A stretch of 64,000 nt of DNA from Neoarius graeffei (taxonomy: Eukaryota; Chordata; Actinopteri; Siluriformes; Ariidae): positions 45,019,890 through 45,083,889 of the forward strand of contig NC_083571.1 of the NCBI RefSeq assembly GCF_027579695.1, written 5' to 3'. Of the stretch, positions 22,099 through 33,497 are shown one piece after another. Numbering within the stretch: the stretch's first letter is position 1; every line of letters starts with the position of its first letter. A program made the position numbers and the translations under genes. Under the pieces are notes generated by a model. That model saw only the letters and a list, made by a program, of their open reading frames with translations, did no database searches and was not told the DNA's origin.

Positions 22099-23678
22099 TT
22101 AGCTATAGGTTTGTAATAGATGACTAAGAAGATGTTTTTTGAAGTTGGAGATAGATGGCATCACCTTCAAAGCTTCATCAATTTTGTTCCAAATCTGTGG
22201 CCCCCTACAAGCAACACTCATACTGGTGCGTACACACCTGCGATATTTGCCTAGAATGAGTGTTTTGTGTCGCGTGTGATGGGAATGCTGGGGGCTAGAG
22301 ATGGGGATGAGACTGCATAATTTGAGGTTTCTTTTGTTAACAACTTGAAACATGAGACAAGCATTATGAAATTCGTTTAGTTCAGTTAGTCCTAATAACT
22401 TAAAGTGGCAGAAGAGAGGGAGAGATGGAGAGTTTAACTCAGACCAAGACAGGGCCCTAATGACTTTCTTTTGTAAGGATTGAAGTTTTTTGAGATGGCT
22501 AGAGAAGGTGTTGCCCCATATAACATTGCAGTAGTTAAGATGAGGTTCAAATAAAGTTTTATATAAAGTAAAAAGAGCCGACTGAGGAAGAAGATGTCTG
22601 ACTCTGTAAAATAAACCAACATATTTAGATAATTTGGATACAAGGTGATCAATATGGCATTTAAAGTTGAGTGAGTCATCTATGAGGACCCCCAGAAATT
22701 TTGTGGCATCCACTCTTTTTATTACTTCCCCACTTATGGCAATTTGACAGTGCTCTACAGTTTTAAACTGTTTATTTAAGGTAAATAACATAAAATTGGT
22801 TTTACTGATATTTAGGGAGAGTTTGTTGCATTTGAACCATGCGTCTACTTTAATTAGTTCAGAGTTAACAGAATCTTGTAATATTTCTAGGTTTTTGTGT
22901 GATGCAAATAAATTAGTGTCATCAGCAAATATGATTTTATGAAAGATTGTGGAGGAATTAACAAAATTGTTTATATAAAGAATAAATAAGAGTGGCCCCA
23001 AAATAGACCCCTGGGGGACCCCACAGGTTATAGGCTTGCAAGAAGAGTTATGGTCATTTACATACACATATTGTTCTCTGTTGTACAGATAGCTCCTGAA
23101 CCAGTCAAGTGCGACACCTCGGATACCATAGTGCTGTAGTTTGTGTAAGAGAATGTCAAAATTTATGGTATCAAAAGCCTTTGACAGGTCCAGGAAGATA
23201 CCGATACCACATTTCCCCTCCTCAATGCAGTCATTTTTTTTTTTTTATTAGATCAATCATTGCCATACATGTTGTACTCTTTTTCCTAAAGCCATACTGG
23301 GAGGGAACAAGAATATCCAACATGTCAAGATAGCCACTTAATCTATTGTACACAACTTTCTCCATCACTTTAGATAGGACTGGTAAAATAGAAATTGGTC
23401 GATAATTACTCAGGTCATTTTTGTCTCCCGATTTAAAAATTGGGATGACCTTAGATATTTTTAACATCTTGGGAACAGTCCCAGTAAGTAAGGAAAGATT
23501 AATGCAATGGGCCAGTGGCTCTGCAATGATGTCTGCTATAGCTTTTACGATTTTACTGCATATTCCATCAACGCCAACAGTATGTGAGCTCTTTAAGTTA
23601 GAGATGATCTTTATGAGTTCAGTAGTATTTGTTGGTGCCATGTAAAAAGAATGAGTGAAATTACCGGTGAGAAACTGC
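22099..23678 (-). pseudogene. LINE reverse transcriptase (C-terminal part)
   Basis: The RT fingers and palm ([40 protein letters not shown] and catalytic FADDTNLF) and the thumb/C-terminal region run to a stop at 22099. The frame slips once at a 13-T run (23234-23246); on its other side the expected [10 protein letters not shown] motif continues. It joins in frame to 24914-25232 once the THAP element and one TTAA are removed. Confidence 0.88.
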
Positions 23679-23682
23679 TTAA

Positions 23683-24909
23683 AGGACCCATGGCATGGTG
23701 GTTTGTTGATGCTTTAAACGGGCTTGTGGAGGTTTCCAGATGTTATATCCGCAGCCTTTCTCGAAATGAACCCTCGGCACGTAGATATAGCCTCCTGGGA
23801 GAAAGCCCCATTTCAGCGCTTTTCCCAGTGCGTCGTTTTGCTAATGAGAAGCAGGAGGCAGGGAAGGGTAGAGGGTGGGGGCGGGTCTTATCATTAATAT
23901 TCATGACATGTGAACGTGTTACCTCTGATTGGCTAACAGCACTGTGACGCTACCTCCAGTGGGTCAGAACAAGTGGATGTGGGTGTCTTACTATGGCGAG
24001 AGAGGAGGAACAAACCGTGAAGGGAAAAATACCGCGTGCTGACGTCATTAAGGTGCGACGCGAGGAAATAAAATAAATTCAACAAATGTTTGGGTTTTTA
24101 CTGAACAAACAAACAAATAAAATGAACGAGTGACTTAAAAAAAAGAATGTGGGTGTCTTTGTAAAAACTGTTTTGATTGGCTATTATAACAGAGCATGCT
24201 GCATGCTTTTTGGTTTTGTAGCGCAGAGTACCTGGCTAACTGCAGGAAGCGGTTAGCTGCACAGCTAATGTAGCCATTGCAAGGCTAACGTGGCACCGAT
24301 TTTAAAACACGGCAAAACGACTTCACAGTTATACACTTACTTGTTCGCTGTTTGTGGCTGATGCGGCAGGGATGCTTGGTACGGACCCAGGCTTCAGTGA
24401 CAGTTGATGTGCAAAACCTGCCCTGTACTGTCCCAAGTTGTGGAAACATTCCTCAGGAAAATGCTTCCGACAAACATACACCGTCTTAGGTAGACTCGAC
24501 GGCGTATTATTGAAGTAAATAAAATTAAGCCACTGCGTCTTCAGGGGCTCTCCCGTCGGCAGTAAAAACAGACTCTTTTCTGTATTGTCACATCCATGTA
24601 CAGCGCAATTTCCATGTTTCGCTCGCTGAGGTGATGCCATGTTGTTGTGTCCTCTATGGTCTCCTCACTAGGCAATTCATACAGTGGGTGGGAATCCGGG
24701 GGGGGGGCGTGGGGATCATCTCCCTTGCTGACGTAGTAAAGGGAAGAGCTTACCAACTCGCCGTTTTGACGCGCCATTCTCAAATGTTGGGCATAGTTTG
24801 GTTTACACATTATGAAATTTCTAGCCACTGGGGTGACTTAAGAAGGTCAGAGGAACTCATTTTAACATTAAAAAGCCTCAGAAAGTGAAAATTTCATGCC
24901 ATGGGACCT
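23683..24909 (-). mobile_element. THAP-exon DNA transposon with TTAA duplication, copy 2
   Basis: Same family as 7386-8792 in opposite orientation. The ends AGGACCCATGGCATG and CATGGGACCT are flanked by TTAA at 23679-23682 and 24910-24913. Its THAP exon is at 24341-24640 with the same GTAAGTG donor. It lacks the internal 172-bp duplication of copy 1. Confidence 0.85.
24341..24640 (-). CDS. Transposon THAP-domain exon, copy 2
   Basis: Open and nearly identical to 7663-7962, with the C-x4-C, C-x2-H-F and GSVPSI features intact and ending at CAA|GTAAGTG. Preservation of frame and donor in both copies suggests recent spread. Confidence 0.75.
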
Positions 24910-24913
24910 TTAA

Positions 24914-25232
24914 AGGTGACTCCCTGAGGTTGGTTGATTTTCTTGGAAAGGTTTTGGCCTATTGAGGTAAAATACTCATTGAAATTCTGTGTTAAATTAG
25001 CAGTGATATTACCAACATCTGGGGGCTTAGTGACTTTTTGTCTCCTGTTCAAGACTTCATTTAACACATTCCACGTCCCCTTACAGTCCCCCTTCGAAGC
25101 ATGTAAAAGCTCTGTGTAGTGTTGCCTTTTGCTTTTTCTTATGATAAATGTAAGTTTATTTTTGTAAGAGATATATTTAGCTTTTTTAAGGCTAGATGGG
25201 TTTTTCAGGTAGGATTTGTAGAGATTATTTTT
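24914..25232 (-). pseudogene. LINE ORF, N-terminal part beyond the insertion
   Basis: The segment linking endonuclease and RT (NNLYKSYLKNPSSLKKAKYI ... FNEYFTSIGQNL) ends GVTF at the TTAA site. The endonuclease domain is lost by 5' truncation. Confidence 0.8.
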
Positions 25233-25344
25233 ATGTTTTAGGTCATATTTATGCAGAAATATAGAAAATTCTAAAGGGGTCACAAACTTTTAAGCACCAT
25301 TGTACGTCATAGCGCCCGCCATGATGGTGGATATACGAAGTGAT

Positions 25345-25633
25345 TATGATGGCAGCCGCTGAGAGCATGTCTGTAAACAGTGCTGAATTTTCTCAGTATT
25401 ATCACGATGTGAACGCTCGAGCGAAGATAGCTATGTATGGTTTTGACCCATATTATTTAAAAAAGTCAGACTTTTCTGAAGATAAGACGCTTCTACCGAC
25501 CATTGAATACCCAGATATCGTGTTCTATCTGGTTTGGCTGCCGAAGAATCAAGTCCGACCTTGGATGAAACCTAGCCTGTTTTCTGAGTGGGTGCCCAGT
25601 CTGGATTGTTTCTATCATATAATTTTCATATAA
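25345..25633 (+). pseudogene. Fragment of a fish multicopy YqaJ-type protein, N-terminal region
   Basis: AKIAMYGFDPYYLKKSDFSE followed by EYPDIVFYLVW matches, from memory, the start of repeated fish proteins that end in a YqaJ-type exonuclease domain. A related exon is at 56824-57075. It ends where Tc1 transposase sequence begins. No nuclease part is present. Confidence 0.45.
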
Positions 25634-26185
25634 AATGTAGGTCTTTCAAAATCTACACTACATAATATTGTGAAAAGATTCAGGGAATTCAGAGACATCT
25701 CAGTGTGTAAAGGGCAAGGTCAGAAACCACTGTTGAATGTGTGTGATCTTCAAGCACTCAGGTGGCACTGTCTAAGAAACCATCATGCTAATGTGACAAA
25801 TATAGCCCCATGGGTTCAGGGGTACTTCAGAAAACCACTGTCACTTAACACAGTCTGCTGCTGCATTCAAAAATGCAACCTGAAACTGTATTATGCAAAG
25901 AGGAAGCCATTCATCAATTCTATGGAGAAATGCCACCAATTTCTCTGTGCCCAAACTCATCTCACATGGACCAAAAGACAGTGGAAACATGTGCTGTGGT
26001 CAGATGAGTCCACATTTCAGCTTGCTTCTGGGAAAAACGGGTGTCAAGTTTTTCGTGCCAAAGGTGAAAATGACCATCCAGTTTGTTTTCAGAGAAAGGT
26101 GCAAAATCCAGAGTTTGTGATGGTATGAGGGGCATCACTACCCACAGCATGGGTGAGTTGCATATGTATAAAGGTACCATTGATT

Positions 26186-26549
26186 GGGTGGCACAGTGGT
26201 GTAAGTGGTTAGCACGGTCGCCTCACAGCAAGAAGGTTCTGGGTTCAAGCCCAGCAGCTGGCAGGGGCCTTTCTGTGTGGAGGTTGCATGTTCTCCCCGT
26301 GTCTGTGTGGGTTTCCCCCACAGTCCAAAGACATGTGGTTAGGTTAATATGGGACGGCCTTGGGCTGAGGTGCCCTTGAGCAAGGCACCTAACTCCCAAC
26401 TGCTCCCCGGGTGCTGTTAGCATGGCTGCCCACTGTTCTGGGTATGCGTGTGTGCTCATTGCTCATGTGTGTGTGCATGTGTGAGTTCACTGCTTCAAAT
26501 GGCTTAAATGCAGAGGGGAATTTCACAAGTATGTGATGAATAAAGTTGT

Positions 26550-26593
<44 letters not shown>

Positions 26594-26595
26594 TG
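26186..26595 (+). mobile_element. tRNA-derived SINE, second subfamily, in Tc1 transposase
   Basis: The head is shared with the main SINE family (A-box near TGTAAGTGGTTAGCACGGTC, B-box GGTTCAAGCCC). The body switches to TGCCCTTGAGCAAGGCACCT and a tail GAATAAAGTTG(TTCT)n. Transposase frame resumes right after it. Target duplication is short (about TTGAT). Confidence 0.85.
26547..26595. repeat. (TTCT)n tail of SINE
   Basis: About 48 nt of TTTC repeats form the 3' tail of the SINE. Confidence 0.95.
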
Positions 26596-27589
26596 ATACA
26601 AAGGTGTATATTGGTATTTTAGAGAGATATATGTTCCCATCAACGTGATGTCTCTTCTCGGGAAGTCCATGCTTTCTTCAGCAGGACAGTGCCAGGCCTC
26701 ATTCTGTACAGGCTACAACAGTGTGGCTTCGTAGACACAGAGTGTGTGTGCTTGACTGGCCTGCTACCAGTCCAGATCTGTCTCCTATTGAGAATGTATG
26801 GTGCATCATGAAGAGAAGAATCAGACAATGGCGACCACGGATTGTTGAGCAGCTGAAGTCTGGTATCAGGCAAGAATTGACAAAAATTCCAATTGCAAAA
26901 CTGAAAAAATTAGTATCCTCAGATCCTATATGATTAAAAAGTGATTTTAGAAGGAAAGGTGATGTAACACAGTGGAAATAATGTCTCTGTCCCAAATTTT
27001 TTTGAGTGTGTTGCAGGGATCAAATTCTAACTTTGTTTATATTTACAAAATACAATTAAGTTGGTCAGTAAAACTATTGAAAATCTTTTATTTGTACTTT
27101 TGTCAGTTAAATAAATGCTCATGTGAATTAGCAAATCACAGATTTTTGTTTTTATTGCATTTTGGAAAATATCCCAACTTTTCTGGAAGTGGGGTTTGAA
27201 TGTATGTAGGCCTCTGCATGTACAGTTGTGTTCAAATAAATAGCAGTGCGTTTTTTTGTTTGTTTTGTTTGGTTTTTAAAGTTAATACATTTTAATTTTT
27301 TAATTGCTTTTATTTCCATATTTCAGATGTAGTGGAAACATTACACATTCAATTCCAAATTAAAGCATTAACAAATTTTATCAAGTCCGAGTTATTATTT
27401 TACAGGAAGCAAAGAAAAGGAATATTAATCTGTTCAATAAAATAGCACTGTCAACCTTTTTCTCTTCAAACTCAAACTGAAGTAATATTTAGTTGCATAA
27501 CCATTATTTTTGATAAATGCTGTGCATCTGCATTGCATCAAGTCAACCAACTTCAGGCACCTTTTAACAGATATTTCAGCCCAGGATGA

Positions 27590-30227
27590 ATGAACTACAT
27601 TCCACAGTTCCTGTGAATTGTTGGGTTTTGCTTCAGAAACCCTCGCAAGTTTTCAGTGGGGTTGAGGGCTGCCAACTTTTCGAAATTCCTTGGAGTGAGA
27701 TTTTTTTTTTTTTTTGGGGGGGGGGGGGGGTTTCGACGGCAAAATTTTTCCGCACACCATGCAGTAAGTGGGAATTTTGTATTCAGTTTGATATTCACTT
27801 GTCCCCCTGCATTCTGGTGTTTTGTTTGTGGGTCATCCAGCTGGAGATGGACAATGGGGGGGGAGGGGGGGGGGGTTGAGATTTTGGATTTAGTAGATGT
27901 TCCTGCATTCTGGTGGATTTTTGGAGTGGCCTGCTGTGCCATACCTACATTCTTACGCACCCTGACTTGCCAGGCCTTCAGCTTGTGGCCAACAAAAGCA
28001 CCAAGTTTTGGCTTAAAAGCCCCCACACTAGAAAACTACAGATGACTGCCAATGTTCCTGTAGCCCTATAGACCTGTGTTTCAGATTTAAAGGCAGATTC
28101 ATGTTTGAAAATATTTCATCAGCTAAGCCTAAACACCTTCTGAATTAAAACTAAATGTTAAGTTTTTAATAACTGTTGCAAAAAATAAGATTGTCCCTCA
28201 CTGACTATTCATTATGCATTTAAGGGCTTTCCCCACCACTGGGTTCAGCAGAAGATTGGCATGGGGAAAAATATCAACAGCAAAAGAACAAATAAAATGC
28301 TTAAACAGTAAGCAAAATGTGCATGTGCTACAAGAAACATTAAAATGATTAAGTTTGAACAGTATTGAAACACAAAAAGCTGAACCTTGGCCATAGGTGG
28401 GAATGTGCACACAAAGTTGGGCTTAAAAATTTTGGTCATACTTAAATAAGCTATATTAATATATTTCTTATTAATTTATTTCTTATCTATGTTTCTTATT
28501 AGTAATAGAGCATTCATCAGGGCCTGTTATCTAACAAATATTCTCTACCTGTCTTGCCCTCTTTGAAATCCTGTCTCTTCAGTATATTGTTCTCTGTCTT
28601 TTTTTTTAATTATTCACAAGTTCAAGTTCTTTGATATTACAGGTGACCATGCTTTATTTACTTTAACTGAGCAATTACATACATCATAAATAATTAAAAA
28701 TAAATACCCTGTAAATAAACAATAGGTATGGTGGCTAATGGCTCTTCTTGCATTTGTAATATTATCTCTTACTTGCTTTATTTTACAACATTTCCAGTAT
28801 GGCTTCAAATAAAGTCATAAAGTATGATAACATACAGTAAACAAACTAAAAATGCGCCTTAATAAACGTGTGCTAAGGAGGTGCTCTACCGTGCTGCTTG
28901 TTGGGGAAGATAGAGGCTGTGGCACGGCAGGAGGCCTATAATGATTTAGCATGCCTAGTACACAGCTCTCGATATGGCATTAAATATTCTCACAACACTT
29001 ATAGGCTAAAACGATTAAGAAACTTTATATAAGTTCATAATTACGCCAGTAACACCACACATTGGCGTGCATATGTACAAACCTGTCTGAGACACCCGTC
29101 TTCAACTCGGATACCTTCTTCTCTCTCCTCTTTCTCTAAATTGACGGTAGGCAATTATCCAACTTCCGGCGAGTGCAGCATCATTAGATGCGCCACCTAC
29201 TATAGGGGAGTGTGTACAGAAGGGAACACCTCTCTGCCTGTTTAGCCGTGCGTAAGGCGTAATTGATCAATCGCAAGTGGTTGGCGCGACGCAATGGGTA
29301 GCCTAGATTAGATAGATAAACTAGATTTTTTTCTAGCGTGAGAAATCGGAGGTATGGCATGTGAGCGTGTGAAGACAATCAAATGCGTGTGTCTCACGCT
29401 CATTGCGTGAGAGTTGGCAGCCCAGGTTGAGGTCAGGGGATTGAGCTGGCCACTCTATTACCTCAATCCTTTTTGTCTGGAACCAAGATGTTGCTCACTT
29501 ACTTGTGTGTTTGGGGTCGTTGTCTTGGTAAAAACCTTTTGCAGGGGCATTTCCTCTTTGGTATATAGCAACATAATCTCTTCAAGTATTCTGATGTATT
29601 CAAACTGATCCACGATCCCTGGTATACAGTAAATAGACCCAACACCGTAGTATGAAAAACATCTCCATACCATGATTTTTGCACCACCATGCTTCACTGT
29701 CTTCACAGTGTACTGTGGCTTGAATTCAGAACCCAAGGGTTGTCTGACATACTGTGGATGACCACTAGACCCGAAAAGAACAATTTTACTCTCATCAATC
29801 CACAGAATGTTACGCCATTTCTCTTTGGGCCAATCGATGTGTTCCTTGGCAAATTTTAACCAATTTTGCACATGCTGTTTTTTCAACAGTGGTCCTTTAT
29901 GGGGGCTTCTTGCTGATGGCTTAGCTTCGATCAAATGTCTTCTGACTGTAACAGTACTTGCAGGTAATTTTAGATCATCTTTGGTCTTTCTGGCGGTGAC
30001 GATTGGCTGAATCTTTGCCATTCTGACTATTCTTCGATCCGTTTTACCAGTAGTTGTTTGTTTTCTTCCGTGTCTTTTGGGTTTTTGTTGCCATTTTAAA
30101 GCATTTGAGATCATTTTAACTAAGCATCCTATACTATGCTGCAATTCTTTTTATATGTTTTCCCTTCTCCAATCAACCACTTAATCAAATTATGTTGTTC
30201 CTCTGAGCAATGTTTGGAACGGCCCAT
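27590..30227 (-). pseudogene. Transposase of the outer Tc1-like element, broken
   Basis: Starts MGRSKHCSEEQHNLIKWLIG at 30227 and changes frame near 30140. The catalytic domain shows LWIDESKIVLF and, after another frame slip near 29535, the DNDPKHT and WPAQSPDLN motifs. The hAT-like insertion falls right after SPDLN, and the rest (ENLRGFLKQNP) resumes at about 27666. Defective. Confidence 0.82.
27667..29423. mobile_element. hAT-like non-autonomous element inside the Tc1 transposase
   Basis: The ends GGCTGCCAACT and AGTTGGCAGCC are inverted. GGGTTGAG (27659-27666) and AGGTTGAG (29424-29431) form an 8-bp duplication with one mismatch. There is no transposase ORF. It contains T14G15 and G-run tracts near 27700 and 27856. 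Confidence 0.72.
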
Positions 30228-30459
30228 TTTACTTAGCAATTCAGAAGGAAATATATAACAATTTGAAACATTTCCTTCCCTTCTTCCTTAATAAAGGACA
30301 ATTATGACACCTGTTTTTTCACAGAATGAATTTCACAGAACTCCACACTGCTATTATTTTGAACACGCCCCTTTCAATGAATGGATCGGTTACTCAGAAC
30401 AAGCAGTGTGCATGTAATGAGAGTTGGGTCTGTTGTTTTTCTATTACACTACTTCATCT

Positions 30460-30838
30460 TGTCATGGAAAAATGACAAACACCAACACCAGTCTTATCCT
30501 TTTGCAAGTGAAAGAAGGTTTATTGCAGAAACGGACACATAGTGATGAGGGTTCGGCACACCCATCATACCATCCCTTTGTTCTCAGATCTATATATACT
30601 CTTAAAAAGAAGACATCTATTGCATTACATGCCCTGATCATGCTCCAGGAGCGTGATCAGCTCTAAAGCTGGTTGGATCTTCTCTAATCGCTGGCTTGTA
30701 TGCACATCTTCTACACACGTCTGCTAGGCACCTAATGAGCATGATAAGATGAACATGTTTCAGTGCAGAATGTTCTAAGTCGTTAGTCCTTGAAGAGGTG
30801 ACACTCAGTGAAAAGGAAAATTACAAAACAGTATGACA
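30460..30838 (-). repeat. Solo-LTR candidate
   Basis: On the minus strand it starts TGTCATACTG and ends CCATGACA, with a TATATATAG box and a downstream CAATAAACC poly(A) signal about 100 nt apart, the layout of a retroviral-type LTR. No internal genes are present. No clean target duplication was found, so borders are provisional. Confidence 0.5.
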
Positions 30839-31104
30839 CTACAATCTATAAGTAAATTATTTGCCATGCAGAAATTTCTCTACTACAACCCCTGGCAAAA
30901 AGTATGGAATCACCAGTCTTGAATGAGCACTCATTCACACGTTTTATTCTGTAGAACAAACTCAGATCACAAACATGATACAATAATAAAGTCATTCCAA
31001 AGTGCACCTTCTTGGCCTTCAAAAACACTAAAAGAAATGAAGAAAAAGCATTGTGGAAGTCAGTAAATGTTACTTTTATAGACCAAGCACAGGGAAAAAA
31101 ATAT

Positions 31105-31478
31105 CTCATCTCATCTCATTATCTCTAGCCGCTTTATCCTTCTACAGGGTCGCAGGCAAGCTGGAGCCTATCCCAGCTGACTACGGGCGAAAGGCGGGGT
31201 ACACCCTGGACAAGTCGCCAGGTCATCACAGGGCTGACACATAGACACAGACAACCATTCACACTCGCATTCACACCTACGGTCAATTTAGAGTCACCAG
31301 TTAACCTAACCTGCATGTCTTTGGACTGTGGGGGAAACCGGAGCACCCGGAGGAAACCCACGCGGACACGGGGAGAACATGCAAACTCCACACAGAAAGG
31401 CCCTCGCCAGCCACGGGGCTCGAACCCGGACCTTCTTGCTGTGAGGCGACAGCGCTAACCACTACACCACCGTGCCGC
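31105..31478 (-). mobile_element. tRNA-derived SINE, copy in Tc1 (B)
   Basis: Full-length main-family SINE flanked by GGAAAAAAATAT on both sides (31093-31104, 31479-31490). Confidence 0.92.
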
Positions 31479-31566
31479 GGAAAAAAATATGGAATCACTC
31501 AATTCTGAGGAAAAAAATATGGAATCATGAAAAACAGACAAACAAAAGAACATTCAAAACACATCA

Positions 31567-32608
31567 CTAGTACTTAGTTGCACCACCTCTGGCTTTTATA
31601 ACGGCTTGCAGTCTCTTAGGCATGGACTTAATGAGTGACAAACAGTATTCTTCATCAATCTGGTGCCAACTCTCTTTGATTGCAGTTGCCAGATCAGCTT
31701 TGCAGGCCAGAGCCTTGTCATGGACCATTTTTTTTCTATTTCCACCACAAGTTTTCTATTGGGTTGAGATCTGGACTATTTGCAGGCCATGACATTGACT
31801 GGATGTGTCTTTCACCAAGGAATGCTTTCACAGTTTTTGCTCTATGGCACGATGCATTGTCATCTTGGAAAATTATTTCATCATCCCCAAACATCTTTTC
31901 AATTAAAGGGATAAGAAAACTGTCCAAAATGTCAATGTAAACCTGTGCATTTATTGAAGAAGTAACCACAGCCATCTCCCCAGTGCCTTTGCCTGACATG
32001 CAGCCCCATATCATCAAGGATTGTGGAAATTTGGATGTTTTCTTCAGGCAGTCCTCTTCATAAATCTCACTGGAACGGCACCAAACAAAAGTTCCAGCAT
32101 CATCACCTTGTCCAATGCAGATTCGTGATTCATCACTGAAGATAACTTTCATCCAATCATCCACAGTCCATGATTGCTTCTCCTTAGCCCATTGTAGTCT
32201 TGTTCTTTTCTGTTTAGGTGTCAATGATGGTTTTCTTTTAGCTTTCCTATATGAAAATCCCATTTCCTTTAGGCGATTTCTCACGGTTCGGTCACATACT
32301 TGTACATTGACTCCAGCTTCCTCCCATTTATGCTTCATTTGTTTTGTTGTACTTTTTCGGTTTTCAAGACATATGGCCTTAAGTTTTTTGTCTTGACGCT
32401 TTGATGTCTTCCTTGGTCTACCAGTACGCTTGGCTTTAAAAACCTTCCCATGCTGTTTGTACTTGGTCCATATCTTAGATACAGCTGACTGTGAAAAGCC
32501 CACATCTTTGGCAACCATGCGTGAAGAGTTACCTTCTTTAAGAAGTTTGACAATCCTCTCTTTTGTTTCAAGAGACATCTCTCTTGTTGGAGCCATGATT
32601 CTTGCCAA
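31567..32608 (-). pseudogene. Tc1-like transposase (B), C-terminus broken
   Basis: From MAPTREMSLETKERIVKLLK: helix-turn-helix (SRMVAKDVGFSQSAVSKIW), a GRPRK hook, then the catalytic domain with IFSDESRI, FQDDNASCHR and [11 protein letters not shown], spaced DD34E. A stop and frame slip at an A-run (31733-31741) follow NLWWK; the other frame then runs to a natural-looking end (GGATKY stop) at 31567. Confidence 0.88.
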
Positions 32609-32744
32609 TCCACTTGGTCCAGCAGCCCTCCAAGGTGTGATAACTGCGCTGTTTCTAACTGCAGACTAACGAGCAGATCTAATCTGAGGAAGGTGTCAAT
32701 TTAGGGAAAGGAAATTGACTGGGTGAGTCCTTATTTTCTACCTG

Positions 32745-32870
32745 AAAATTGAGTGATTCCATATTTTTTTCCTCAGAATTGAGTGATTCCATATTTTTTT
32801 CCTCAGAATTGAGTGATTCCATATTTTTTTCCTCAGAATTGAGTGATTCCATATTTTTTTCCCTGTGCTT
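32745..32870. repeat. 30-bp tandem repeats in Tc1 (B)
   Basis: Four units of AATTGAGTGATTCCATATTT plus TTTTCCTCAG lie next to one end; fewer inverted units lie near the other end at 31479-31530. They probably represent subterminal transposase-related repeats that expanded. Confidence 0.85.
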
Positions 32871-33124
32871 GGTCTATAAAAGTAACATTTGTAACAATGT
32901 ATTTTCTTTGTTTATTTTAGTGTTTCTGAAGGCCAAGAAGTTGCACTTTGGAATGACTTTATTATTGTATCATGTTTGTGATCTCAGTTTGTTCTACAGA
33001 ATAAAACGTCTGAATGAGTGAAAGACTGGTGATTCCATACATTTTGCCAGGGGTTGTACTAACAGTGGTTCATCAAGTTACTGATGTCATACTGCTATTT
33101 TTTTTTTAAACACAACTGTATGTA

Positions 33125-33497
33125 GGGCGGCACGGTGGTGTATTGGTTAGCGCTGTCGCCTCACAGCAAGAAGGTCCGGGTTCGAGCCCCATGGCCGGCG
33201 AGGGCCTTTCTGTGCGGAGTTTGCATGTTCTCCCCGTGTCCACGTGGGTTTCCTCTGGGTGCTCCGGTTTCCCCCACAGTCCAAAGACATGCAGGTTAGG
33301 TTAACTGGTGACTCTAAATTGAGCGTAGGTGTGAATGTGAGTGTGAATGGTTGTCTGTGTCTATGTGTCAGCCCTGTGATGACCTGGTGACTTGTCCAGG
33401 GTGTACCCCGCCTTTCGCCCGTAGTCAGCTGGGATAGGCTCCAGCTTGCCTGCGACCCTGTAGGACAGGATAAAGCGGCTAGAGATAATGAGATGAG
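33125..33497 (+). mobile_element. tRNA-derived SINE
   Basis: Main family, full length, starting GGGCGGCACGGTGGTG just after the outer Tc1 end. Flanks AACTGTATGTA and AACTATACGTA are similar but not identical. Confidence 0.88.

Larger units (their letters stand above)
21695..25232 (-). mobile_element. LINE (L2/CR1/Jockey-type), 5' truncated, interrupted by a THAP element
   Basis: A non-LTR retrotransposon on the minus strand is flanked by ATGTTTT on both sides (21688-21694 and 25233-25239), inserted in a Tc1-like element. The 3' end carries two AAATCTG units, as in L2/CR1-type tails. RT motifs are in the ORF. A 1227-bp TTAA-flanked element interrupts it at 23683-24909. Confidence 0.85.
25634..26932 (+). 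pseudogene. Tc1-like transposase (arms A), N-terminus missing, SINE inside
   Basis: Begins within the helix-turn-helix (GLSKSTLHNIVKRFREF). First acid is in LWSDESTF; the third-acid region is [19 protein letters not shown] at about 26186-26595 splits the catalytic domain between KGTID and TKVYIG, and a stop and small deletions occur around 26126. Confidence 0.85.
21075..27200 (+). mobile_element. Tc1-like element split by later insertions (arms A)
   Basis: The left end (AAACCCCTTTTCCAGAAAAG, about 21078-21244) and the right end (about 27000-27195) are inverted copies over roughly 170 bp. The transposase C-terminal two thirds lies at 25634-26932. The piece between 21245 and 25633 is foreign: part of another Tc1 element, a LINE carrying a THAP element, and a YqaJ-family fragment. 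Treating both arms as one copy is inference. Confidence 0.55.
30886..33056 (-). mobile_element. Tc1-like element (B) nested in the outer element
   Basis: The TIRs start CAACCCCTGGCAAAAAGTAT and end with the inverse, flanked by TA (30884-30885, 33057-33058). Subterminal regions carry 30-bp repeats containing GAGTGATTCCATATTTTTTT, four near 32745-32870 and about two near 31479-31530. It carries a minus-strand transposase and a SINE. Confidence 0.9.
27223..33118 (-). mobile_element. Outer Tc1/mariner-like element carrying at least four later insertions
   Basis: The ends CAGTTGTGTTCAAATAAATA and the inverse near 33091-33118 (ACACAACTG) are flanked by TA (27221-27222, 33119-33120). Its transposase is on the minus strand. 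Inserted inside are a hAT-like element (27667-29423), a solo-LTR candidate (30460-30838) and another Tc1-like element (30886-33056) which itself contains a SINE (31105-31478). Confidence 0.8.

Noticed and set aside
23234-23246. Frame slip in the LINE as a programmed frameshift
   Set aside because: It is a 13-base homopolymer; slippage mutation or sequencing error is more likely, and L2/CR1-type elements do not need one here.
32745-32870. Regular 30-bp repeats resembling a CRISPR-type array
   Set aside because: The units are contiguous with no spacers and belong to a Tc1-like element in a vertebrate genome.
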